In this document: positions 11,250 through 23,308 of the stretch, in pieces
How positions within the stretch are numbered: the first letter of the stretch is position 1
Layout of the letters: each line of letters starts with the position of its first letter
Assembly: GCA_029844215.1 (NCBI GenBank)
Contig: CM056726.1
Coordinates: forward strand, 82,575,548-82,639,547
Reading direction: 5' to 3'
DNA: 64,000 bases
From: Przewalskia tangutica
Taxonomy: Eukaryota; Streptophyta; Magnoliopsida; Solanales; Solanaceae
Notes under the pieces: generated by a model
The model's input: the letters and a program-made list of their open reading frames with translations, nothing else
Told to the model about the DNA's origin: nothing
Databases searched by the model: none
Position numbers and translations under genes: made by a program

Positions 11250-14200
11250 TGTCACGACCCGATCCCGGGCGCGTGACTGGTGTCTTACCCCGGGCACCCT
11301 AGTGATACAACATCAGAGAAAATCAGCGGAAATAAAAACTTAAAAAAATGAAACAAGATATATGATAAGAACAGGATAACCAAAACGGTCACCTTCCAAT
11401 AATATATATACAAACCTTTCAAACCGAACAGTTTAATCCTTTTTACAAACCCTGCCCACAACAGTACTACAGACCTCTAAGAGTTTTTATACAACATGAC
11501 GGGACAGGGCCCCGCCATACCCCTGAATGTACAAGTACCTACAGTGACAGGGGACTATACCAAAAGATAAGCCTCCGGAGAAACGAAGCTTCCCGATATC
11601 TTTGATCGTGATCCTATGGCGAGGATCAACGATCGGTGTACCTCTACCGCGGCGTGACGCGGCCCAGGAGGTCGATAACAGTACCAAGTATGTGAAATCG
11701 AAAATCGTAAATGAAATCATAGTAGTCTATATAAAGCAGGAGACATGTATGATAACCAAACTACAGTCCACAATAAATAAGCAGTCATGTAAGTCAGGGA
11801 CTCACGCCCTCCAAGTCATCACTCAATTATAACTATGGGTCTCACGCCCTCAACATCAATCATGCCCGTGGAATACCTTCCGCCAGCTGGCGATCTATGA
11901 TATAATAACACCAAGGAGTACATATGAACACCAAGTCCTACCTGAGTCATAAAAACCGTACGGGGCAAGTACGAAGGCTAACTACCAGATACCAGAGCCA
12001 TACTAACAATACTATACAACCAAACCACGGGCGTCACGAGGCAATCTGGCCGACTACGGATACCAATCGCGTGTCACGTGGCGACCGGGGCAATCTGAGG
12101 GCTAACTACGGATACCAAGGTCGATCACGAGATTCCGCCACGAAGCGTCACGGCAAGTCTGGCCGACTACGGATACCAAGCGTGTCACGTGGTGATCGGG
12201 GCAAGTACAAGGGCTAACTACCAGATACCAAGGCCGTATCATGAGACTTCGCCACTAAACTGAACGGGGCAAGTGCGAGGGCTAACTACCGGTACAGGCG
12301 AATCACCACGAGGCGGGGCAAGTCTGGCCGACCACGGATACCAAGGCCGAATCAGTAAGAAACCTCATGGAGAGCTAGTCCATGGACTAACACTATCAAC
12401 AGGAGCGTACCCTTGGAATTCTCCGTCACTGCCGGTACGTCCAAGTAATATCATAACAAATCAGCCCCTCCATCGAGAGACGGCGGTATAGAAATACAAT
12501 ACTAGCACGACAAGGCTATCACGCATGACATACACAACTCAAGGTACTTCCATTTTATGCCAAAGTCCAGGTTTTAACCCCAAAGTACTACGTACGTTAA
12601 ATTCTTTTTAAAAGATCCATTTCTTTTACAAAGGTCACCCGATGCCCGTATTATAAAAGTAGAGTGACTAACATTTTTAAGTAAACCAAAATAACTTCCA
12701 TACTTTCCTTTTTAAACCACATTAAGACAATATCATGCCTTCTTTTTAGACCAAAACACTTCTCCTTTTTTAAAGTCAAGCTATCACTTTAAAACCAATG
12801 ATAAAACCATTATTTTGTTTTCATAAAGTCGTTATAACTAACTTCCCATAAAGCTGTTATAACACTTTATGTTTTAAACCAAAAACTCATCAATTCCTCA
12901 AGTCATCTTTTCTTTTAGAAATCAAGTTCCTTACTTTGGAAATTTAAGAAAATCAATGCTTGTTTATACTGATTCTTATTAAGCGGCCATGATCTAGGAA
13001 CGTAATACAATTTCGTCTTATCTAAGCTTACATGCGGATGGAGGTTTCTCGGTATTAATATAATAACTTATTCTTATTTCCAAATCAGAAACATTATTCC
13101 TTTAAAACTGTACTCATTACTCACGAATGAGGTTTCACACTTTAACAGACTTTAAATCAATTCAATTTAAGTCAACCGTTCCTTTTATCACTCTTAAGTC
13201 GTTATACCTAACTTCTCATAAAGCTAGTATAATTTAAGCTTTCAAAACCAAGTATTACTCTTCTTTCAAAAACGGTTCTTAAATCTTTTGAAATACTTCA
13301 AGATTCTTATTATTCAGGCTTAAGTCAAAAGACATTGCCGTAAAACTACGTTCAGTTAACACACGTACGTCTACCGTACTATATATATATTCTTTTAAAA
13401 TATCATGCTCAAGAGTATAGGAAGAATCACATACCTCGCGACGATTTATCGACTATTAGCAAATAGCTCCAAAGTATTGTAGTCCTGCTAGCTTTTTCCA
13501 CCCTTCGAGTAGAATATGCTACTCGCAGTACTTCAACCTATATCGGTCATATAAGTCTATCAATGTCTAGACTATTATGTAAAATATTTCTAGATACAGA
13601 TTCCTTTATTCTACGGAAAATTGGGCAGCACTTCCCTACCCGTCAAGCTACACAAGTCTACTGTAAATACAGTCCTATGTAAGTACAGTTTAATCTTCTT
13701 CTTTAATATCCTTCTATTACAGTTCAATTCTCTTCTGTAATATCCTTCTATGTATCTTATATACATTTCTATACAACTACAGTATGTAATTTCCAATTAC
13801 AATATAAGGACAAGAGTATTTACCTCGGTAAGCCCAAAATTATCCAAGATTTAAATGTCGGTCCTGAGCAACGTTTAGCTCCTACTCTGGGTGCTCCAAC
13901 CCGCTCCAAACAACCCTTAGAAGTTCTACGCAACTTCTTCTTAATACTTCAACCGGCTATGAAGATTTCCTTAGGGTTTCGTTTAGTGGCTAAAGGAAGT
14001 ATAATAGTATTTCTGGGCTTTTAGTATAAGGGTAACCTTGGAATACTACAAGGTATTTGGGCCAAGGTATTTTGGAATAGTAACAATACTTGGAGAATAC
14101 TTTTCTAGGGGGTATTTACGAAAAACAACTCAAAGGGGGTTGGCTTCGCCAAGGCTCACAAGGGAGGGGACTTGGACGAAACTACACTTAAGGGGAGAGG

Positions 14201-14661
14201 ATTTTTGCCTTGAAATTTCAAGTGAGGATGAAGAATAAGTCTTGCATTAGAGGGGTATTTATAGGACTTTCAAGGGCTAGGATTAAGCCAAGTGGTGGGC
14301 AAGTGTAGGGTGAGGATTTGGACATGTGTGTGTGGGTCCCACCTTATCAATCTACCACACAAAATATCCTACCAACCCTTGACTACAAAAAAACGCCAAG
14401 AATGGCCCTTAAATTCGTCCACTTGAGGGTGACACTTGTCACCCTCTCGTTGGTCCAAAATATTTCATCTCTCGGAAAAATCCGCAAAAATTATAAATGA
14501 CATAGCCGTAATTTTCCCTTCGCAAAGTTCGGAAAACGTTTCGTCGGAAAACGATTCTTTTCGCTAGTTGTGCATAAAATTTCGTCCCTTAGTCTACTTT
14601 AAGGCTTAAACTTTTGTATGTACGCCCTCACGTACATACTCTGGAAATACGAGGTATAACA
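11250..14661 (-). mobile_element. Solo LTR S1 (family 1, reverse, 3412 bp), target site GTCCT
   Basis: It begins TGTCACGACCCGATCCCGGG and ends GAGGTATAACA at 14661. The five bases before it (11245-11249) and after it (14662-14666) are both GTCCT, a perfect target-site duplication. The flanks join as one forward LTR (F). No primer-binding site, gag or second LTR is present, so this is a solo LTR left by recombination between the two LTRs of an integrated element. TATTTATA at 14256-14263 is its TATA box. Confidence 0.93.
11985..12370. repeat. Degenerate tandem block in solo LTR S1
   Basis: Phrases GGGGCAAGT, GAGGGCTAACTACC, GATACCAAGG and CACGAG alternate several times with a spacing of roughly 45-60 bp. 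The same phrases occur at about 38515-38730 and 62950-63150 in the two LTRs of L. This is S1's version of the variable slot. Confidence 0.7.
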
Positions 14662-16565
14662 GTCCTTACCAAGTCTTATGGGGGATGTTGGTAAGAAGTG
14701 TTAGGAAGTTATGAAGTGTGAATTAAAGATTTGTGCCTTGATTTAATTGAAGTAAGTAAGTTGATTTTATGTTTGAAAATGACTTGAATTTATATGTAAA
14801 AGGGGATTGATTTTAAAAGTGGAAGTTATATGATTTTAAAGAGAATAAGCTACTTGGTTTTGGAAGTGTATGAAACTTTATTTTTCAAGATTATGGGACT
14901 TGATTTCTAAAGTGTAGATGACATGATTTTATAAGTATAAGTAAATGGACTTTAAAGAATGTATGTTATGAAGTTTTAAGACTATGAACTTTGATTTTCT
15001 TTAAAGGATTATGAAACTTTATTTTTCAAGTTATGGGACTTGATTTCTAAAGTATAAGCGACATGATTTTAAAGAGTATATGATACGAGGTTTTAAGACT
15101 ATAAGCCTTGATTTTATAAGTGGAAATAACTTGATTTAAAAAGTATGGCTTCTTGATCTATTTCAAAAGTTAAGAAGATTGATTTCAAAAGAGTATGTAA
15201 CTTGAGTATTAAAAAGAAGAATTTATTGATTTAAAGGAGAGGGAGTGGCATGATTCTTTTATAAGTATGTATGTACGTAGTATTTTTGGGTTTAGTTTCC
15301 CTAATTTTGCAAGAATAAAAGTGTCTTAAGTTCTCCAGATTATGCTACATGATTCCACAGTACACCGAGCCCCACAGGCGGGCCGGATTATGCTACATGA
15401 TTTCACAGTACACCGAGCCCCACAGGCGGGCCGGATTATGCTACATGATTCCACAGTACACCGAGCCCCACAGGCGGGCCGGATTATGCTACATGATTCC
15501 ACAGTACACCGAGCCCCACAGGCGGGCCGGATTATGCTACATGATTCCACAGTACACCGAGCCCCACAGGCGGGCCGGATTATGCTACATGATCCACAGT
15601 ACACCGAGCCCCACAGGTGGGCCGGATTATGCTACATGATTCCACAAGATGCGAGCCCCACAGGTGCCGGATTATGCTACATGATCCACAAGACACCGAG
15701 CCCAGCAGCGGCCGGATTATGCTACATGATTCCACAGTACACCGAGCCCCACAGGCGGGCCGGATTATGCCACATGATTCATCAGTACACCGTGTCCCGC
15801 AAATGGGCCGGATTACGTTATCACGTATTAATGATCAAAGTAAGCTCCCAAATAAGAAGTCCCTCCATAAAGGGTCGGATTATGTTATGTAAGTTATGTG
15901 GAAAACCTTGATTAAATTCTTAAGTATGCATGTAAGAATATGATGTTAACTCTTATTGAAAGAAGGTAAAGAACGGTTAATATACGATTGATTTCAGGAG
16001 TTAAAATGGCACGGTAGGATCTGGTATTTTATTTTTATACTTGCCCCTGTCATTCTTTTATACAGTTATGATGTGGTTACTGTACCTTATTTCTGTTCCA
16101 TACTCGGTACCTGTTGTACTGACCCCCTTCGGGGGGGCTGCGTTCATGCCCGCAGGTATTAGGTACACATGTTGGTGATCCTTGCTCTTAGGATCTCTGT
16201 TCAGTTTCTGGGAAGAAGCTACATTCACTCCGGAGGCTTATCTTTTGGGTACGGTTTCCCTGATGTTGTATATTTATGTATATTCAGGGGTATGGCGGGG
16301 CCCTGTCCCACCACAATTGTAATTCTTAGAGGTCTGTAGTCATATCTTGTGGGTCAGTTTGAAAAAAAAGAAGAAGGATGTAACTGCGTTTGGTTAAGTA
16401 TATGTATATGTGTCCAGGGAGGTAGCCTTATCGGCTAACCTGTTGTTTATTTCTTGTTGATTTATTTTATAAGTTTCATGTATGTTCTGCTGATTATCTC
16501 TGATGTATACCTGTAAGGGTGCCCAGTTAGGGCACCAGTCGCCGGCCCGGGGTCGGGTCGTGACA
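14662..16565 (+). repeat. LTR F, right part (family 2, forward)
   Basis: It resumes with the GTCCT duplicate and reads on to GGTCGGGTCGTGACA at 16565, the same 3' LTR terminus seen in J (23102). The first 670 bp are AT-rich degenerate repeats (ACTTGATTT, ATGAAACTTTATTTTTCAAG). A 48-bp array follows, then the conserved 3' part (GCTGCGTTCATGCC, GGCTTATCTTTTGG, GGTATGGCGGGGCCCTGTCC). Beyond 16565 lies reverse LTR G. Confidence 0.8.
15338..15822. repeat. 48-bp minisatellite in LTR F, about 11 units
   Basis: Units start with GATTATGCTACATG at 15338, 15386, 15434, 15482, 15530, 15578, 15625, 15670, 15715, 15763 and 15811. The first five are identical but for one C/T difference. Units at 15625-15763 are shorter (45-47 bp), mostly by loss of bases next to CAG or CCG motifs. 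Because 48 is a multiple of three, long open frames arise on both strands (a 16-residue period); I do not regard these as genes. Confidence 0.95.
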
Positions 16566-18657
16566 CATACGTAACATAAGCACCACCGGCTTATCATACA
16601 TGACATAGGCAAGTTAAGAAATCCCCTAACTCCTTATTAGCTTTGTTTATATACACTCTCATTTTAGTTTACTTAAGGCACTAACATGTCATTATAAAAT
16701 CCGGGAATTTAACCCAAAGTACTACGTACTTCTACTCTTTTAAAATGACTCTTTTTCATATAAAACCCCAAGATACTAATAACCGTAGTATCAAGTCATA
16801 TCTACTTTTCAAGACAAGTCACAATACCTTTTAGAAATACATTTATAGGCTTCTAAATCAAGTGACTTCTTTCTTTTAAAACCCTAAGCAATTGATACCT
16901 TCAATTCAATTTTCCTTTCATAATTCAAGTCATTTATCATTACTTAGAGTAAACCACTCTTTTAACTTTCCATAAAGCTATTATAACCAACTTCCCATAA
17001 AGCCGTTATACTAACTTTATGCTTTAGACACTTACGTTCTTCTTTATAACCAAGAGACTTAAACTTTCCAAAAACCAAGTATCATATACTTTCAAAATAC
17101 TTCAAGTCTCTTATCTTTAGAAACTAAGATATCCTTAATCTTTAAAACAAGTGAGTTAATTCCCTAACTCAACCAACTTGGACATTCTTAAAACAAGTCA
17201 AGAATATCAAATGAAACTAGATTCATCAAAATCTCGTACGTCTACCGTACTATATATTTACAACTACTCATGCTCAAGAGATAGGAAAGTTCCACATACC
17301 TCTTCGGTTCAATCCACTTGCTAAGTCCAAAATGTCGTACGTAGTATGTCAACCTATAATGACCATAATACGTCTATTAATCTCTAGCTTCAAACGTAGA
17401 ATATTCTAAGTGTAAAGTCACCAAATTCTATGAAAAATTGGACAGCACTTCCTTTGTTTCTACGCACTTTTCCACCTTTTTCAAGGCCCAAATTCAATAA
17501 CCAAACATGCCACATTTAAGGCTCAACAATGTAGTTAACAATAGGTGATTACACGCCTAACAAGACGTGTAAAATTCCGCCCCACAATTAATATCAAACT
17601 AGTCCAAAAGGCAATGCCATTCACGGCCAATAGGTGTAACAACATATCATCCTTTCCAATTCTTTTTCAATTCAAGTTGTTTAGTATAACATGTTATAAA
17701 GCCGCAATCGATTATAACAACTACAATCTTCAAGTAGATAACATGCGATGATTCTAATTATCGACCAAATTGTATTTCAATTTCAAATGGCTAACAATGT
17801 CATTTCGGATTTTAGGCTTCCAATATCCATAACACTTATCAATCCTTAATACATATATCTCATGCTTGTTAAATGTATAACTACAACAATATGTAATCTT
17901 ATAACACTAAGAGAACAAGATTGTTACCTTTGACAAGCCTTAATCCAACTTCAAGATCCGAAGTCGCTCCTTAGCAACTTAGCTCCTTTCCTTGACACTC
18001 CAATCCGCCACTTGAAGCCCTTAGAAGTTCACAAACAACTTTCCTTCAATTTCCAATCCAAACCTATGAAAGTGACTTAGGTTTTCACCTTGCGACTAAC
18101 GCAAAAACGACACTTTTTCGGAATCTTTCTATTGAGATACCCTTACAATACCCTTAGGAACTTTGGTTTAAAGTATGGAGATTATTGAACAACAAACGAA
18201 TTTTTTTCTTTCCTTGAGGATGCCTAACCCGAGAGCAACATTGAAGTCTTCAAAGTTTTTCAAATAATTCTAAGTGTAGAAAGACTTGTCTTGCTGTCTT
18301 GATACTAGTGTTGCTATATAACAACATGGAGGGTCAAGATTAGAACATATGGGTGGCTTGGATGCATTTCCTTAAAAGATCAAGCCAAGTGGGCTCTTTG
18401 ACTAAGTCAATATTATCAAGCTCTAGCCTAGCAAGACTTGGTCATCTTAACATTGGTCAAATGACCCTTCTAACCTTGGTCCATTCGACCATGACCATCC
18501 AAGGGGGGCTGACACGTGTCACCCTCCCGTTCGTCGCAATATTTCGTTTCCCGACATTTCCATAATTCCGATAAATTTTTAATAGTCTCAAATCTTAACA
18601 TTTTTTAGTTCTTACGTACGTTCTTATAAACATGTCCTGGAATTACGGCGTGTAACA
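16566..18657 (-). repeat. LTR G fragment (family 2, reverse), interrupted by F
   Basis: It starts inside a reverse LTR (ACATAGGCAAGTTA landmark) and ends TTACGGCGTGTAACA at 18657, the complement of a TGTTACAC LTR start. It shares TCGTACGTCTACCGTACTATATA, CGTGTAAAATTCCGCCCCACA and TTTCTATTGAGATACCCTTACAATACCC-like text with E and S2. A G-box palindrome, TGACACGTGTCA, lies at 18510-18521. The 3' LTR end belongs left of F and is not in the window. Confidence 0.8.
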
Positions 18658-19113
18658 AGAAGGATAGTAGGAAAAATACGGGGAGGTATGAGACCCCAGG
18701 GAAACTTGAAATGAAAAATAAAGGTAAGACGAGTAGATACTCGAACGATAAGAAATCTTGGAAAGACATTGGATTATGTGATACCATGAATTGAGGTTGA
18801 ACACCTGACTATAATCTCTATGAACTGGAAGAGAATAATAAGATTACTACTTAACGAGATCAAGGAAATCTCCCCCCCCCCCCCCCTTAAAAGTGCGATT
18901 TGCAGGAAGTCTTAGCCATAAGACAAGTGAATTGAATCTAAATATAGCGACCAAGTCTGGTTGCAACAGAGAATTAGAACCAGGAACCATAATTGAGATT
19001 AATGATGCCCGAATATTTCGCAAATATGAGAAAGGCTTCCAGTTATTGGAAGATAAGTTGACCACGACTACAGTTCTAACCCCTCCTAAGGGAATAGAGG
19101 GTTAGGTTATTAT
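18658..19113 (+). pseudogene. Layer H: Ty3/gypsy pol remnant (end of reverse transcriptase)
   Basis: The frame at about 19010-19113 reads FQLLEDKLTTTTVLTPPKGI, matching the conserved F-x-x-L-K-x-x-L-T-T-A-P-V-L-x-x-P segment between the reverse transcriptase and RNase H of plant Ty3/gypsy elements (known from the family). An open frame begins at 18893. Upstream sequence gives broken frames and a run of 15 C at 18872-18886. This is the only reverse transcriptase trace I found in the window. It is short and degenerate, so the exact clade is not assigned. Confidence 0.6.
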
Positions 19114-19810
19114 TGTAACACTTTGGGGCCCATGTGGGGCGGAAATGGACAAGTCAAGAAAGCCACCTGGCTTGACATTATTGACCACATCTCATCCACA
19201 CAAGTGTTTTAATCCTAGCCTTTGATTCTCTTATATATCCATTACTAGTGCAAGACTAGTGAACACTTAGAAAAAAAATCAAGAATTTGTTGTTCTTAGA
19301 GGGAGCTCTCGGCAATGGTGAAGAAAAGAGAAGGAAATTTTGCAATCTTGCTCCATAATTTCCAATATTCAAACCTAAGGTTCCTAAGGGTATTACAAGG
19401 TTATCTCAATAGAAAGATCCAGGAAAAACTACGTTTTCACGTTAGTCGTAAGGTGAAAACCTAAGGTGTTCTTCAACTTTGAAGTTGGAAATTGAAGAGA
19501 AGTTGGTTATGAGCATCTAAGGAGTGCTTGGAGCGGATTGGAACATAAGAAGAGGAGCTAAAAGTTGCTAAGTATCGACTTTTACGCTTAGATATTATTA
19601 GGGCTTATTGAGGTAAAATCTTCATCTTCTTAATGTGATTAAAGATTCCATGTTATGATAAGTTAGGAATGATCATGTGATATAGATATTGAAGTTTGAA
19701 AAGATTCGGATCATGTCGACATGTTGAAAACCGAAATTGGACATGTTAGCCATTAAGTTTGTATTCAATTTAATTGTTAGATACAATCGTCGCATGTTAA
19801 GGAAGAAAGG
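19114..19810 (+). repeat. Layer I: LTR-like remnant (family 2, forward), cut by J
   Basis: From about 19114 (TGTAACACTTTGGGGCCCAT) the text matches the promoter-proximal part of family 2 LTRs: TATATAT at 19232, TTACAAGGTTATCTCAATAGAAAG, CTTCAACTTTGAAGTTGG and GATTCCATGTTATGATAAGTTAGG. Compared with complete LTRs, the segment between the terminus and the TATA box looks shortened. The remnant stops at AAAGG (19806-19810), where element J begins. The left boundary is approximate. Confidence 0.55.
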
Positions 19811-20138
19811 TGTTACACCCCGTAGTTCCAGGGTATGTATGCGAGGACGTACGTACGAGAATACGACATTAAAATTGGAAAGGAAGAAAGATGTGATTTT
19901 TCGACGGAAAAGTTTTTGGATTTTGTGAAGGAAAAAGGTTCGTTAATGGGAATTGGATTCCCAGATTTGGTATTCGTACTTCTTGGAATATTAGAGAATT
20001 ATGGAATTTTATTTCCGGAATTGGTCACGTGGGGCCCACGGGAGAAATTTACGGTTTTGTGGGGCCCACTTTGTTTGCGAGATTTTGGCCATTATGGATA
20101 TTTTCGGGAGATGAAATATTTTGGACGAGTAGGAGGGC

Positions 20139-20320
20139 GACACGTGTCACCCCCCTAGGTGGCTCTTGGCCGAAATTTGCTTAACAAGTGGCAAGACAAG
20201 TGGCCTTGTCTTGCAAGATAATTTTAGTGTGGACAAGTGGCTTGTGGGACCCACACACACTTGTCCCCAATCTCAACCACACACTTGCCTTCATCCTAGC
20301 CCTTGGTTGTCCTATATATA
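20139..20320 (+). promoter_or_regulatory. Likely LTR promoter of J: G-box palindrome and TATA box
   Basis: GACACGTGTC (20139-20148) is a perfect 10-bp palindrome with a CACGTG core, in the same LTR position as the 18-bp version in A. TATATATA follows at 20313-20320. The copy in J's 3' LTR has its TATATATA at 25949-25956. Confidence 0.5.
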
Positions 20321-22221
20321 CACTACTAGTTGATGAAATCTTCCACACTTAACCATTTCAAGACTTGAACAAATACTCTCTCCCTTGCCTTGTGGTTTCG
20401 GCCATGACCTAATTCCTTGACCTAAATTTGTCCAACAATTCTTAAACTCTCAAGTGTTCTTCCCTAAGGTGTTAGGAAGATTGTGTACCAAGAGTTGGAA
20501 AAGATTTCACACCCCTAGCCTTTTTTTCATGCCTTGGCCGAAAGTTGCTAGTTGGAAACCCTAAGTGTTCTTCACTTTTTGGAGTTGATTCTTGAAGAGA
20601 AGTTGGTTAGGAGCTTCTATGGGTTGCTTGTAGCAGATGGAAACGTAAAGATTTGGAGCTAAGACTTGCTTGGAGCGACTTTAAGAACTTGGATATTCTT
20701 GGGCTATTTGAGGTAGTGAAACTTAAACCTCTTTGTGAATTGGTTATTATACATATATTATAAGTATATTATGGAATATATAATATATGGAGTAAAGTTT
20801 TGAAGGATTTGGATCTTGTTAAGTTGCTAAAATGAAAATTGGCAAGAAAGCCACAAAATGGTAAAAACGTATCTTACTTGCTAAGAAGCTAATAACAAAG
20901 TAACTATAACTTATATTAAGATGGAATATAAGTTGGATGACTAATGAAGTAAGTGGATAAGTAAAATGGAAAAAGTTGGCCAAGGACCCCAACTTAAGGA
21001 TCAGATTTACTTTGGATCAGATTTACTTTGGATCGTATTTACATTGGATCAGTATTTACATTTCGCTAAGGGAAGATTGTTCAATCGCCCGCTTGGGCGT
21101 GTGATCCCCTTTTTAATTATTGTATTGTATCGTTAAGGGGAAGATTGTTAATCGCGTCCGTTTGGGCGTGTGATCCCCTTCTTTAAATTTCGGAAATGTT
21201 GCGCCTTAAATGCGGCATGTTGGTTACTGTTATCAGGCCTTGAAAAAGGTGGAAAAGTATATAAAAACGGGGGAAGTGCTGCCGAATTTTCCGTAGAATT
21301 AGATGGCTTTTTATTGGTATAAGTCTTCAATGGTAAGTAAGGTTTGATAGAAGTACTATGACCATTTTAGGAGTGAAGTACTACGTGTGGCGTGATCTAC
21401 TTGGCTTAAGGAGTAGCCGACGGGTTGAAGTACTTGGAGCGTTTTGCTATTTGTCGATAATCGTCGCGAGGTATGTGAACCTCTTCCTATCTTTTCTAGC
21501 ATGATTGTTGTCAACTATGTAGTACGGTAGACGTATGTGTGCTAAACGAGTGTTGGTTGGTTTAAAACATAAGGTGTTATAATAGCTTTATGGGAAGTTA
21601 GTTATAACGACTTTATGTAGGTAAAAGAATGGGTTATTGATTTTAGAAGTTAAGAGACTTGATCTTAAAAGATAAGAGGCTTAACTTATAAATGACGTTT
21701 TATGAAATGTTAAGGACTATGAGTTTTATTAAAAGTTGTGAAACCTCATTCGTGAGTAATGAGTACTTGGCTTTTAAAGAATAATGTTTTACTGATTTCG
21801 AAAATGAGAATAAGTATCGAACAAACCACTGCAGCGTTAATAAAGGAAAATGTATTGACTAATTAACTATATTAAAACCAGTAGAAACCGCCATCTGCAT
21901 AGAAGCTAAGATAAGATAAAATTGTATTACATTTTCTAGATCATCATGGCTGTTTTAATAAGATTGTTATAAACAAGAATAACTACTCACACATAAGGCA
22001 TATGTTACTCAATGGTTTTAAAAAGAGATTACGTTATTTGATTAAGACTATGAACTATGAAATCTTTCGAAAATAAGAGACTTGAGTATTTGAAATTAGG
22101 CAACTTGAACTTTTGGAAAAGAATGTTGTTACTTGACTTTAAAAGGGGAAAATGTGTTGGTTTAAAATGAAGACATGGTATTGCCTTAATCTGTCTTAAA
22201 AGAGGGTTTAAATGTTATGGA

Positions 22222-22500
22222 CGATTCTTACCGAGTCCCACGGATGGGTCGACATGTATTCCATACGATTCTTTACCGAGTCCCATGGACGGGTCGACAT
22301 GTATTCCATACGATTCTTTACCGAGTCCCATGGGATGGACCGGGACATGTATTCCATACGATTCTTTACCGAGTCCCATGGGATGGGCCGGGACATGTAT
22401 TCCATACGATTCTTTACCGAGTCCCACGGGATGGGCCGAGACATGTATACCACACGATTCCACCTCGTGTCCCATGGGATGGGCCGAGACATGTTATACG
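22222..22500. repeat. 45-48 bp tandem array in the 5' LTR of J, six units
   Basis: The unit is ATGTATTCCATACGATTC then TTTACCGAGTCCCATGG and GGTCGAC or GGGCCGGGAC. The length is 45 bp in early units and 48 bp in later ones, which gain GGATGG and GG. The last unit diverges (CCACACGATTCCACCTCGTG). All frames stay open on both strands because the unit is a multiple of three. Confidence 0.9.
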
Positions 22501-23106
22501 TATCATACGATTTATACCTAGATCGCCAGGTGGCGAAGGAGTTCCACGGGCATGAGGGATGACTTTGAGGGCGTAAGTCCCTGACTTGACATGACTACTT
22601 TTATGTTGTAAACTGTAGTTTGGTTATCATACATGTCTCTTGTTTTATATAGACTGTCATGATTTCATTTATGATTTCGCCACATACTTGGTACTGTTGA
22701 TCGACCTCCTTCGGGCTGCGTTCATGCCGCAGAGGTACATCGGCCGCCGATCCTCGCCATAGGATCACAGCGTTTTTAGGAAGCTCCGCTTCTCCGGAGG
22801 CTTATCTTTCGTATAGTACCGTCATCAGAGGTACTTACATTCGTGGTATGGCGGGCCCTGCCCCATCATAGTTGTTGTTACATTCTAGAGGTCCGTAGTA
22901 TCGCTGTGGCGAGTTGTAAATGGGATGTAATCGTCGCTCGTTTTATGTATATACATGAAGCGTAACCGCTGGTTAGCCTGGGTTATTATGTTGACTCTTG
23001 TTTCCTGTTTAAACTTTATTTCCGCTGATTTTCTCTGATGTTGTTATCACTAGGGTGCCCGGGGTAAGGCACCAGTCGCGGGCCCAAGATCGGGTCGTGA
23101 CAAAAG

Positions 23107-23120
23107 TGGTATCGTGAGCG
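23107..23120 (+). other. Primer-binding site of J (initiator-Met tRNA type, damaged)
   Basis: TGGTATCGTGAGCG lies 4 bases after the LTR end. The usual plant initiator-methionine tRNA site is TGGTATCAGAGC; here CAG reads CGT. The other visible elements show a lesion at the same CAG. Confidence 0.8.
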
Positions 23121-23308
23121 CTTAATCCTGAAAGTGTGTACGCACTGCGGTCTAGTAGAGTCTTGATTATCGGTGTGTTGTGCACCACATCTATAATCAG
23201 GAGGCTGCAGGATATTTAGGATTGGTTTCTATTCTTCTCACTCTGAGATCGTGCCTTAGAGCTGTGTTGTAAGTTGGACTCCCTCTGATGTATTCTTATG
23301 TGCCAGTT

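Larger units (their letters stand above)
19811..23102 (+). repeat. 5' LTR of element J (3292 bp)
   Basis: It begins TGTTACACCCCGTAGTTCC and ends GGTCGTGACA at 23102, immediately followed by the primer-binding site. It matches 25448-28367 base for base over most of its length. Landmarks: palindrome at 20139, TATA box at 20313, the conserved family 1 block near 21870-21955, a tandem block at 22222-22500, and a hairpin AAGC-TCCG...CGGA-G-GCTT at 22781-22803. Confidence 0.92.

Noticed and set aside
15338..15822. CRISPR-like regular array
   Set aside because: Units are contiguous with no unique spacers, and the context is a plant LTR.
15326..15911. Long open frames on both strands with a 16-residue repeat (up to 189 codons)
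   Set aside because: They follow from a 48-bp tandem repeat, a multiple of three, without stops in several frames. They lie inside an LTR with no start context or homology.
22208..22562. Overlapping repeat-protein-like frames on both strands
   Set aside because: By-product of the 45-48 bp array in the J LTR; the same is seen in altered form at 27824-28251.
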